DNA from: a virus
DNA: 27,375 bases
IMG/VR virus record: IMGVR_UViG_3300025112_000146
Coordinates: 1-27,375 of that record
Reading direction: 5' to 3' (one strand)
Each line of letters opens with the position of its first letter. Positions within the stretch are counted from its first letter, which is position 1. Shown here piece after piece: positions 7,757-15,546 of the stretch. Below the pieces are notes generated by a model. The model made no database searches, was not told where the DNA came from, and saw nothing but the letters and a program-made list of their open reading frames with translations. The position numbers and the translations under genes were made by a program.

Positions 7757-7770
7757 GTAGTAATTACTAC
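7757..7770 (+). repeat. 14-base perfect palindrome upstream of sheath gene
   Basis: GTAGTAATTACTAC is its own reverse complement and lies between the candidate promoter motif at 7732 and the sheath ribosome site at 7787-7792. It could be an operator or an RNA hairpin. It has no U-tract, so it is not a standard terminator. Confidence 0.5.
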
Positions 7771-7802
7771 AGCGTGAAAAATTAGTAAGGAGATTTTTAA
7801 CA

Positions 7803-10799
7803 ATGGCAAGTGGAGCTAGCAAATTTAAGTTCATTTCCCCTGGCATTTTCATTAACGAAATCGATGAATCAAAATTGCCAGCCGACCCCGCCGTCGATCC
7901 GGGTCCAACCATTATTGGGCGCACCCGCACCGGTCCAGGTATGCGCCCTTTGGTGATCAATTCGTTTGATGATTTTGTTCAAACATATGGTGGCCCAGAC
8001 CCGGGCGCCGATACGGGGGATAACTGGCGCAGCAATGAGTTCGATGGGCCCACCTATGGGGCTTATGCAGCCCAAGCGTGGCTCGTAAGCGAACAGTCTC
8101 CTGTCAACTTCGTCCGTCTGTTGGGCACCGAAGACCCCCTTAACGACGGAACGACCAGTGAGCCATCATCGAAAGCAGGCTGGATTACGGACGCTGCAGC
8201 GCCCACCAACATCGCCTCCACCAATGGCGGAGCATATGGGCTCTTCGTCATAGATTCTGGGTCGGTTTCCGGATCGGTTCCCCAGGCTGGCGCATCGCTC
8301 ACCTCATGCCTCACCGGCGCCTTGGCCGCTGTCTGGTATTTGCAAGAGGGTGCGATGGTGCTGACTGGAACCATATTGGGCGGAGGCGCCGCCGACACCA
8401 CTGGGTCGGCTGCAACTCTAATGGCTGCGGACGCCAATGGGAACTTTAGGGCTTCCATTGTTAATACCGACAACACGACGGGCTCGCATGTTTGCTTCAA
8501 CTTCGATGTTACGAGCGACAAGTATATTCGCAAAGTGTTCAATACGAACCCCGCTCAGACGAATACCTCTGTTATCTCCACTTCTTCCCCAAGCTACTAC
8601 ACATACTGGCTTGGTGAAACTTATGATCAATTTTTGAACTCCTTGGTAACAGGCTCCGGCGAAGGCGCCACCCAGGCGTTCATCGTGGCACTAGAATCTG
8701 GCTCCATCGATAAAGCTGAGATGAATAACAATTATGTTAATGCAGAAACTCCTTGGTTCTTTGGTCAAGATCTTGGCGAGGCCTCCAACAATACTTTTCA
8801 AGAAGCGGACATGCAGCCGCTCTTTAAGCTTGTAGCGCGCGACTTAGGAGAATCTGCACACCGCTATAAGGTGTCTATCGCCAACCTTAAGGCCGCTGCC
8901 TATCCTGAGTTTGATCCCTATGGGACCTTCTCGGTTCTGCTCCGAGTTGCAGCGGATAATGACAAGTCCCCTGTGGTTATCGAGAGATATGACGAGTGCG
9001 ACTTGAACCCTCTTTCCCCCAATTATGTGGCTAAAAAGATCGGCGATCGCTATTCGACGTGGGATCCAGATGAGGGGCGCTTCCGCAATTATGGCAGCTA
9101 CCCCAACCAGTCTAACAACGTGCGCGTGGTCGTTAATAGTGAGGTTGAAGCCGGAGGATCAACCATCTCCCAGCAGCTTCCTGTGGGGTTCTTGGGGCCT
9201 TACCGATATTCGGGCTTCTATGTTGGATCTGGCTCAATTGAGTTGGGCGAATTCCACGCCTCGGGCACCGCCGACGTAAACGTCGCCGGCGCCGGCTACG
9301 AGACCCTGTTCACCGGTTCGGTTGCTATACCCCTCGTCGCTTATGGCGTCGGCTCGGCGGAATCCAAATATATCTTAGCAACCGACGTCGACGACACCGT
9401 CGCCCAGCCGACCGAGGTCTGGGCCGGCCGCTATCGGTTCCCCACTTTCTTAACGCGCGCTAGCGCCAGTGATGCTGGGGGCAATTTGAACACTTCGTAT
9501 TTCGGAGTGCGAACGAATAAAACGTCTACTTCTACTGCTTTTGACGAGAGTTACTATGATGTTTGTCGCCCACTTCCTTTTGGCACGGCCAACTTGAGCA
9601 GTTTTGATAACACGGCCCAGCCGTCCTTGGAGAGAGGGTTTGTATTCTCTCTAGATAATGTTATCTCTTCCTCGGACGGTTTCGGCTATGCGTCTGGTTC
9701 TCGCCAAACTGCCACTTCTTATACGGCTACGAGTACCAATACTGTGCGAAACCTTTTTGAGGCTGGGGTTGATAAGTTTACGGCACCCCTTCACGGTGGC
9801 TTCGACGGACTCGACATTACAGAGCGGGACCCCTTCCGCAATTCTCAATGGTCCACATCAGACACCTCCAAGACGAGCTACGCCTTGGATGCGCTGCAAC
9901 GAGCCGTCCGCACCGTGGCCGACCCCGAGCGAGTCGTCACCAACTTAATTACAGTCCCCGGCGTTTGGCAAGATCAGGTAACCGATGACGTAATTAGCGT
10001 ATGTGAAAATCGCGGTGATGCGCTGGCACTAATTGATATCGAGGATGCTGGGACGCCCCCCAACACGGAAGGTACCGCCCTCCAGACGCCCGAGCAACGG
10101 CGCCCAAGCGTGACTGGATCAGTAACAAAGCTGCGTGCTCGCGCAATTAATTCAAGTTATGCTTGCACTTACTTCCCGTGGGTGCGTGTGCGAGACCCGT
10201 CCAGCAACGCGGTTCTAGAGATGCCCCCTTCGGTGGTTGCTCTGGGCACCCTAGCCTCTTCGCAGGCAAAGACAGAGCTGTGGTTCGCTCCCGCCGGGTT
10301 TGTTCGCGGCGGCTTGTCCGCTGGTTCGGCCGGCCTACCGGTAACCGGGCTCACCTACCAGGCTACAGCGAAGGAGAGAGATACTCTATATGCTGCCAAT
10401 ATTAATCCAATTGCTCAGTTCCCGAACGAAGGAATTGTGATCTTTGGACAAAAGACTCTTCAGATTACGCGCTCCGCGCTAGATCGCATTAATGTTCGCC
10501 GCTTGATGATTTATGTCAAGAAGGAAATTTCGAAGATGGCCGCCGGTATTTTGTTTGATCCGAATAACGACGTAACGTGGTCGCGCTTCACATCACAGGC
10601 CCGCCCGTTCCTCGCGAGCGTTAAGGCAAGATTCGGACTATCAGACTTTCTTGTTGTCCTTGATAAGACGACGACGACTGATGATATGGTCGATCGAAAC
10701 ATTATGTATGCCAAGATTTTCCTGAAGCCCACTAAGGCTATCGAGTTTATCGCGCTTGACTTCATTATTACACGACAGGGTGCATCTTTTAATGATTAA
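7803..10799 (+). CDS. 18: Contractile tail sheath protein (gp18-like)
   Basis: A 998-residue sheath protein whose many copies wrap the tail tube and contract to drive it into the host envelope. The N-terminus shows the family opening (KFISPGIFINEIDES, about 6-20, then IIGRTRTGPG). The C-terminus shows the conserved domain that links subunits (about 870-998: FGQKTLQITRSALDRINVRR, DKTTTTDDMVDRN, IEFIALDFIITRQG). T4 gp18 is 659 residues, so some 340 extra residues sit in the middle. They are Gly/Ser/Thr/Ala-rich and mostly beta-like, as expected for surface-exposed insert domains. ATG 7803 follows AAGGAG. It is directly followed by the tail tube gene. Confidence 0.93.
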   Translation: MASGASKFKFISPGIFINEIDESKLPADPAVDPGPTIIGRTRTGPGMRPLVINSFDDFVQTYGGPDPGADTGDNWRSNEFDGPTYGAYAAQAWLVSEQSPVNFVRLLGTEDPLNDGTTSEPSSKAGWITDAAAPTNIASTNGGAYGLFVIDSGSVSGSVPQAGASLTSCLTGALAAVWYLQEGAMVLTGTILGGGAADTTGSAATLMAADANGNFRASIVNTDNTTGSHVCFNFDVTSDKYIRKVFNTNPAQTNTSVISTSSPSYYTYWLGETYDQFLNSLVTGSGEGATQAFIVALESGSIDKAEMNNNYVNAETPWFFGQDLGEASNNTFQEADMQPLFKLVARDLGESAHRYKVSIANLKAAAYPEFDPYGTFSVLLRVAADNDKSPVVIERYDECDLNPLSPNYVAKKIGDRYSTWDPDEGRFRNYGSYPNQSNNVRVVVNSEVEAGGSTISQQLPVGFLGPYRYSGFYVGSGSIELGEFHASGTADVNVAGAGYETLFTGSVAIPLVAYGVGSAESKYILATDVDDTVAQPTEVWAGRYRFPTFLTRASASDAGGNLNTSYFGVRTNKTSTSTAFDESYYDVCRPLPFGTANLSSFDNTAQPSLERGFVFSLDNVISSSDGFGYASGSRQTATSYTATSTNTVRNLFEAGVDKFTAPLHGGFDGLDITERDPFRNSQWSTSDTSKTSYALDALQRAVRTVADPERVVTNLITVPGVWQDQVTDDVISVCENRGDALALIDIEDAGTPPNTEGTALQTPEQRRPSVTGSVTKLRARAINSSYACTYFPWVRVRDPSSNAVLEMPPSVVALGTLASSQAKTELWFAPAGFVRGGLSAGSAGLPVTGLTYQATAKERDTLYAANINPIAQFPNEGIVIFGQKTLQITRSALDRINVRRLMIYVKKEISKMAAGILFDPNNDVTWSRFTSQARPFLASVKARFGLSDFLVVLDKTTTTDDMVDRNIMYAKIFLKPTKAIEFIALDFIITRQGASFND

Positions 10800-10810
10800 A
10801 ACTTTAGAGG

Positions 10811-10820
10811 CACTAATTAA
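10811..10820 (+). promoter_or_regulatory. Candidate late-promoter motif (variant CACTAATTAA)
   Basis: CACTAATTAA shares the core ACTAATTA with AACTAATTAT and lies 20 bases before the tail tube ATG. A start six bases downstream would cut into the ribosome site (10824-10830), which weakens the promoter reading for this copy. Confidence 0.3.
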
Positions 10821-10840
10821 AACAAAGGAGAAAAAGTAAA

Positions 10841-11515
10841 ATGGCATTCTGGACAGATTCGCTCGGTACCGAGCCAAAAAGACAATTTAGGTTTAAGGTG
10901 ATCTTTCCCGGGATGCCCGATGGTGGTGTGTGGTATGCGCGCAGCGCCACAAAGCCCACCTTTACTGTTTCTCAGTCGGAGCACAAGTTCCTAAATCATA
11001 CATTCTATTATCCGGGCAAAGTTACCTGGAACACGTCAACCATCTCCTTTGCAGATCCGGCGAATCCTGACGCCACCGGTGGAATTATGCGTATCCTGGC
11101 ATCTAGTGGCTATAGAATTCCAGATGCTGGCGGTTCTGCCCCAGAAGATTTCCGAACTATGGGAAAAAAGAATTCTGTTAACTCTCTTGGTGATATCCAG
11201 ATTATAGGGCTCAACGAGAATGGCGAGAAGAATGAAGTATGGACTCTTCATAATGCATTTGTCGTTGGTCTTACGCTGAACGATTACAGCTATGAATCCG
11301 AGGATCTCTCGACGGTCGACGTTGAACTTCGTTACGACTGGGCTGGCTTTTCTAATAAGGGCACAGACTACGCCGGCGGGGGACGCACAGGCGAGCAAGA
11401 TGGCGGCATTACGTGGGGCGCGCTTGGAGGCAATGACGACGTCGAACTCGGCTCATCGCTGGGCGCCGGCGCCGGCGGGGTCCTCCCACCCGGATCCGGG
11501 CCGACAAGCAGCTAG
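10841..11515 (+). CDS. 19: Tail tube protein (gp19-like)
   Basis: A 224-residue tube protein; hexameric rings of it form the inner tail channel. It starts MAFWTDSLGTEPKRQFRFKV, a typical opening for this family. It continues with KPTFTVSQSEHKFLNHTFYYPGKVTW, which corresponds to the strand pair seen in T4-type tubes, and ends its core with DLSTVDVELRYDWAGF. T4 gp19 is 163 residues. The excess here is a Gly/Ser-rich C-terminal tail (about 176-224), probably flexible. ATG 10841 has AAAGGAG ten bases upstream. It lies between sheath and tail-assembly genes as expected. Confidence 0.9.
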   Translation: MAFWTDSLGTEPKRQFRFKVIFPGMPDGGVWYARSATKPTFTVSQSEHKFLNHTFYYPGKVTWNTSTISFADPANPDATGGIMRILASSGYRIPDAGGSAPEDFRTMGKKNSVNSLGDIQIIGLNENGEKNEVWTLHNAFVVGLTLNDYSYESEDLSTVDVELRYDWAGFSNKGTDYAGGGRTGEQDGGITWGALGGNDDVELGSSLGAGAGGVLPPGSGPTSS

Positions 11516-11554
11516 CCTTGGGGTTTAAATTCCCTTAACATCTGCTTTTAAATA

Positions 11555-11564
11555 AACTATAATA
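11555..11564 (+). promoter_or_regulatory. Candidate promoter motif (variant AACTATAATA)
   Basis: AACTATAATA lies 21 bases before the TTG start at 11586. It matches AACTAATTAT in 7 of 10 bases and also contains TATAAT, so it could equally be an ordinary -10 element. I see no good -35 hexamer 17 bases upstream. Confidence 0.3.
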
Positions 11565-11585
11565 CTCTTAACAGAGAGGTTCAAA

Positions 11586-12443
11586 TTGCCAAGAAATAAT
11601 ACCCGGCGCACCGGGAGCACGCCAAAAGAGGCCGCCACCAAGGCAGCCCCAGCTCCCGCCGCGTCCGTTTTAGACTTCGTAACCCCAACAGAGTTGGTGG
11701 ATTTACCTAGTCGCGGGCGCTTTTACAGCGAAGATCATCCTTTACACAACAAAGAAACCGTCGAAATTCGCTACATGACAGCGAAAGACGAGGATATTCT
11801 TACAAGCCAAACGCTCCTTAAGAAGGGCGTTGCCCTTGAAAGACTAATGCAGAATATTCTTGTTGATAAGTCGGTCAACCCTGCCACCCTTTTGAGTGGC
11901 GACAGGAACGCCATTTTGGTGGGCGCCCGAATCACCGGCTATGGTCCAAAGTACAAGGCCAACGTGGGGTGCCCTTCGTGTGGCGATACCGCAGAATCGT
12001 CTTTTGACTTGTCCGATCTTGAGGCCATAGAGACTTCAGAAGAAGAGCAGCAAAGGTTGAATGTCAGCATGACTGAAAACACTACTTTTATTACCACGTT
12101 GCCCCTTACTGGTGTTGCTGCGGAGTTTCGGCTGCTCACTGGTGCCGATGAAAGAGTGATCACCCAGAATGTTCAAAAAAAGCGCAACAAGAATGTCCTT
12201 GACGGAAGCCTAAGCACGCAGTTCTCCAGGGCTGTTTTGGCTCTAAACGACGAAACCGATCGAGCTACAATTCAGAAGTTTATGCTTATGATGCCAGCCC
12301 GAGATGCGCGCCATCTTCGCAGCGCCTTTCAGGCTGTTACTCCAAATGTGGACCTTGCGCAAGATTTCGAGTGTAGTGCTTGTGGCTATGAGCAGCAAAT
12401 GGAGGTGCCGCTAACCGCGGATTTCTTTTGGCCTGACCGCTAA
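11586..12443 (+). CDS. T4 gp26-family protein, probable tail-assembly chaperone
   Basis: A 285-residue protein of the T4 gp26-type baseplate family. Diagnostic segments are VDLPSRGRFYSEDHPLHN (38-55) and IRYMTAKDEDILTSQTLLKKG (61-81). Two Cys pairs, C129/C132 and C263/C266, form a probable zinc ribbon. The first 27 residues are a Pro/Ala/Lys-rich extension. The start is TTG with AGAGAGG seven bases upstream; the next in-frame ATG (residue 64) would remove the conserved front. T4 gp26 was described as a baseplate hub component. Here the gene lies between tail tube and tape measure and is followed by a small coupled ORF, which is the place and arrangement of the lambda G/GT tail chaperones. I therefore infer a chaperone-like role in tail assembly. 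Confidence 0.75.
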   Translation: MPRNNTRRTGSTPKEAATKAAPAPAASVLDFVTPTELVDLPSRGRFYSEDHPLHNKETVEIRYMTAKDEDILTSQTLLKKGVALERLMQNILVDKSVNPATLLSGDRNAILVGARITGYGPKYKANVGCPSCGDTAESSFDLSDLEAIETSEEEQQRLNVSMTENTTFITTLPLTGVAAEFRLLTGADERVITQNVQKKRNKNVLDGSLSTQFSRAVLALNDETDRATIQKFMLMMPARDARHLRSAFQAVTPNVDLAQDFECSACGYEQQMEVPLTADFFWPDR

Positions 12444-12447
12444 ATAC

Positions 12448-12621
12448 ATGGAGGGCGTTTATGAGCAATTTTTTGCCCTCACGTATCACGGACGCTGGGA
12501 CTTCCAGCAAGCTTACTCGCTACCAGTCGGGCTCAGAGAGTGGTTTGTGAAAAGACTTGTTAAGCAAAAGGAAGATGAGAACAAAGCGGCAGAAAAAGCC
12601 CAAGCGCAAACTCGCTCCTAG
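12448..12621 (+). CDS. 57-residue coupled ORF before tape measure
   Basis: ATG 12448 lies four bases after the stop of the gp26-family gene (TAAATACATG) and runs 57 codons to TAG. There is no Shine-Dalgarno sequence, so translation probably depends on ribosomes finishing the upstream gene. The protein starts MEGVYEQFFALTYHGRWDF, continues with LPVGLREWFVKRLVKQ and ends in a charged Lys/Glu/Ala helix. That composition and the position directly before the tape measure fit the second tail-assembly chaperone of many tailed phages. The frame is +1 (or -2) relative to the upstream gene, and I find no convincing slippery site, so re-initiation is more likely than frameshifting. Confidence 0.7.
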   Translation: MEGVYEQFFALTYHGRWDFQQAYSLPVGLREWFVKRLVKQKEDENKAAEKAQAQTRS

Positions 12622-12641
12622 GCTTTTGGGCGCCCACAACG

Positions 12642-12673
12642 AAAGCTGGAAGCAATTCCGGCTTTTTTGTTTT
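12642..12673 (+). terminator. Intrinsic terminator before tape measure
   Basis: AAAGCTGGAA (12642-12651), GCAA tetraloop, TTCCGGCTTT (12656-12665), then TTTGTTTT. The stem has one G-U pair. It ends the tube-chaperone unit. Confidence 0.88.
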
Positions 12674-12676
12674 AAA

Positions 12677-12686
12677 AACTAATTAT
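12677..12686 (+). promoter_or_regulatory. Candidate late-promoter motif (exact AACTAATTAT)
   Basis: An exact AACTAATTAT begins four bases after the terminator and ends 34 bases before the tape measure ATG. The ribosome site (12705-12711) would be well inside the transcript. Confidence 0.5.
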
Positions 12687-12720
12687 TTTGGACACTTGTA
12701 TTTTAAGGAGGCTTTATTAA

Positions 12721-15516
12721 ATGCCTGATTCAGACGGCAACCCCACTCCAGAAGAGCTAGCTGCGCAGACGAGCGCGGACGAAGAGGAGATAGAAACCGG
12801 AAAGAATCGACTTCGAAGGCTACAGGCTGAGCGCCTAGCGGAGGCGAAGCGAGAACTCCAGGCCAAAAAGGACGAGGCCGCCGCGGAGGGGGACATTCTC
12901 AAAGTCGCTCAGGCGAGCGCCGAGCTAGAGCGCCAGCGCCTTGAGTATGTCATCAAGCACGCATCCGTGGAAGAGCTGATCAACGCGGCCAAAGAGGACG
13001 GCATCAAGCTCACCGGCACCCAGGAAGAGCAGCACCGCCAAGTTTTACAAACCCTCCAGGCGGAAAAGGAAGCAATTCAGGCGCGCAATAGGCTAATACA
13101 GCGGGGCGTGGGACTCGGGAAGAAATTCCAAGACACACTTAAGATCCCCAGGACAGGGATGCCCGAGCTAATTGAAGACTTCGCCAAAGCCGGCGGAAAG
13201 CTAGGCAACATGCTGGAGGGCGTTGATAAGACTAAGGTTGCCATACGAGGGTTCTCTACTCTTCTTCTAGAGACCTCGGCCTTTGCGATGAAGTCCTTTA
13301 TCGGCCAAGGCATAAAGATGGCGTTTGCCATTGATAAGGTAGGCGCCGCCTTTACCGCACAAACTGGCATTACGGGACGGCTAAGGGATGCAATTAACGA
13401 AACATATCAAGCTAACCTGCTGCATGGGATTAGCCTAGAAGACGCTAGTAAAGCCCAGTCGGCCCTTCTCGGCGGATATTCAGGGTTTATTACCCTTTCT
13501 CACACAGCGCAGGAGACCACACGTCAAGAGGTCGCGTTGCTTGAGAAGCTAGGGCTCAATGCCGAATCCTCGGCGAAGATGATAAACGAGCTTACTAGGT
13601 CTTTGGGGGCATCCGTGCCCGAGTCCCGGGCAACTATTCGAAATATAACCCAGCTGGGAATAGCGTTGGGCATTCCAGCAGAAACCATTAACAATGAGTT
13701 TATTCAGTCTCTCCCCAAGCTGAGGGTGTATGGAGACAGGGCCACCGATGTTTTCCGCGAACTAACAATTGCCGCGCGTGAAACAGGTACCACTGTATCA
13801 GGGCTAATCGGAGTCTTTAGCGACCAGTTCAACACTTTTGAGGGCTCTGCAACAGCCGCCGGCAAGCTGAACGCCGTGTTGGGTACTGATTTATTTAGCT
13901 CTTCTGAGCTTTTGATGGCAACAGAGTCTGAACGTATGGAGATTATGCGCGATCGCTTGTCGATGGCTGGAATTGAATTTGCGAATATGAGCAAGTATCA
14001 GCAAATGGCCTTAGCTAATGCTGCTGGCATTAGTGATGTTAACGAGGCGGCAAAGATATTTGGCAATACACAAAGTGGCATCGGGCTGCAAATTGGCGAT
14101 CTTGCGATGAGCCACCAAGAGTTGGAGGAGCGCGCCGAAGCTGCACGCGATGTTCAAAACAAACTATCGTTTGCGATGCAATCTATGGGCCAAATAATCG
14201 AGCCCCTTTTAACTAACTACCTGATCCCCTTCCTAGAGTGGTTTTCGGAGGTGATTATTGAGTCCCCGAAAATGACAAAAACCATCATCTCCGGTATCGG
14301 ACTCATCATCGGCGCCTTTGGGCTGTGGCACCTGGCGGTAAAGCCGGTCCTTCGGGTCAAAGGCGCCCTGCTGAGCCTCGTCGGCAAAGCACCAGGCATA
14401 CTTGGCGCGGAAACAGCGTCGATGGCCACGAATACGGCCGTCACCGATGCAAATACCGCGGCGGTGGCGCGCAACAACAGAGTCCGCCGTCAGCGCCCCG
14501 GCGGTGGAGGCGGCGGCGGATACGGCGGCGGCTGGGGCGGCGGCTGGGGCGGCGGCGGCGGCGGCTTCATGGGCGCCTCCGGCGGTGGTGGCGCTAGCTC
14601 ACTCTCCTACCGCACTGCCCCCACTGGTGGCCCCGCGCCGAACACTTCACTGTTCACCTCATCGGGACTTGTCAATCCTACTGGTACCCGCGTGTCTCCG
14701 ACTCCACCCCCGGCAGGACCGACCCCCATCGGACCCACGCCGACACCCGGCGGCGCCGTCCCACCCCCATCCGGTACGCCCCCGGGACGATTCGCTGGCT
14801 TAAGGGGCTCCTTCGCTGGCTTAAGGGGCTCCTTCGCTGGAGCCGCGGCTTCCCTCCGGTCAGGCGGCTGGAAACTCGCCTTGCGCGAAGCGCTTAAAAC
14901 ACGGGGCGCTGCCGTCAAGGGCGTTTTCTTGAAGAGCCTTAAGGGCACCGGCCCCATCGCCGCTTTGTTTGAGGCCTTCTTTGCCGGGTCGGATTTTCAA
15001 CGAATAGCCGGGTCGGATATTCCTCGGCAGGAGAAGGAACAACAAATTGGAGTGCGCCTTTTGGAAGCGCTGGGCAGAGTCGGCGGCGCTGTCGTCGGCG
15101 GCGCCCTGGGCGCCCCGCTTAGCTTGATCCCGGGTATTGGCTGGATTGCTAACCTGGCTATGATGACCGGCGGCGCCCACTTCGGGGGCATGCTGACGGG
15201 CGCCCTGGGCAAGCCCGATGGTATTTTCGGAGGCGCCGGCGGCTTGGGAAGGGCCGTCATTTCAGTGTGGCCCGGGCTTAGTGAGAAGGTCGCCTCTGCG
15301 CAAAAAGGCGGCATCACGACAGCAGAGGGGTTGGTGAACGTCCACCCGCAGGAAGCCATCATACCCCTTGATAAGCTGATGGACAAATTTGATGATTTGA
15401 TTGCTGCCCTCGCCGGTCGACCGGTTGAAATAGCTCTTCAGCTCAATGGGCGAACGATACAAGAAGAACTCATCGTCCCGACGATTAATCGCCACCTCTT
15501 GCAGAAGACTGGTTAG
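12721..15516 (+). CDS. Tail tape measure protein
   Basis: A 931-residue protein that sets tail length and is released on infection. The first 130 residues are charged and coiled-coil-like. Residues about 135-515 are a long helical body. A hydrophobic segment lies at about 520-545 (IISGIGLIIGAFGLW), then a Gly-rich run (about 594-625), a Pro-rich stretch (about 660-690) and a 7-residue repeat (FAGLRGS twice). A second hydrophobic region spans about 785-830 (IPGIGWIANLAMMTGGAHFG). Near the end, GGITTAEGLVNVHPQEAIIP is the hallmark of tape measure C-termini. At roughly 1.5 angstrom per residue, the length predicts a tail near 140 nm. ATG 12721 follows AAGGAGG. T4 itself uses a different ruler (gp29, 590 residues). 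Confidence 0.85.
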   Translation: MPDSDGNPTPEELAAQTSADEEEIETGKNRLRRLQAERLAEAKRELQAKKDEAAAEGDILKVAQASAELERQRLEYVIKHASVEELINAAKEDGIKLTGTQEEQHRQVLQTLQAEKEAIQARNRLIQRGVGLGKKFQDTLKIPRTGMPELIEDFAKAGGKLGNMLEGVDKTKVAIRGFSTLLLETSAFAMKSFIGQGIKMAFAIDKVGAAFTAQTGITGRLRDAINETYQANLLHGISLEDASKAQSALLGGYSGFITLSHTAQETTRQEVALLEKLGLNAESSAKMINELTRSLGASVPESRATIRNITQLGIALGIPAETINNEFIQSLPKLRVYGDRATDVFRELTIAARETGTTVSGLIGVFSDQFNTFEGSATAAGKLNAVLGTDLFSSSELLMATESERMEIMRDRLSMAGIEFANMSKYQQMALANAAGISDVNEAAKIFGNTQSGIGLQIGDLAMSHQELEERAEAARDVQNKLSFAMQSMGQIIEPLLTNYLIPFLEWFSEVIIESPKMTKTIISGIGLIIGAFGLWHLAVKPVLRVKGALLSLVGKAPGILGAETASMATNTAVTDANTAAVARNNRVRRQRPGGGGGGGYGGGWGGGWGGGGGGFMGASGGGGASSLSYRTAPTGGPAPNTSLFTSSGLVNPTGTRVSPTPPPAGPTPIGPTPTPGGAVPPPSGTPPGRFAGLRGSFAGLRGSFAGAAASLRSGGWKLALREALKTRGAAVKGVFLKSLKGTGPIAALFEAFFAGSDFQRIAGSDIPRQEKEQQIGVRLLEALGRVGGAVVGGALGAPLSLIPGIGWIANLAMMTGGAHFGGMLTGALGKPDGIFGGAGGLGRAVISVWPGLSEKVASAQKGGITTAEGLVNVHPQEAIIPLDKLMDKFDDLIAALAGRPVEIALQLNGRTIQEELIVPTINRHLLQKTG
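14791..14840 (+). repeat. 21-base tandem repeat inside tape measure gene
   Basis: The unit TTCGCTGGCTTAAGGGGCTCC occurs exactly twice (14791-14811, 14812-14832), followed by a partial third copy of eight bases. It encodes FAGLRGS twice. Complete identity at synonymous positions points to a recent duplication. Confidence 0.95.
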
Positions 15517-15546
15517 TAAAAAGTAAACTTTAGGATAGTTATAGAT

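Noticed and set aside
11521-11545. Possible terminator after the tail tube gene (GGGTTTAAATTCCC)
   Set aside because: The pairing is short and imperfect and no T-run follows.
12415-12450. Programmed frameshift joining the gp26-family gene to the 57-residue ORF
   Set aside because: A +1 or -2 shift would be needed, and no clear slippery sequence lies in the only open overlap (12415-12443). Re-initiation across TAAATACATG is simpler.
14402-14803. Ala/Arg/Pro-rich open frames in the tape measure Gly-rich region
   Set aside because: They are shifted readings of GGC/GCC-rich codons, with no ribosome site or conserved texture.
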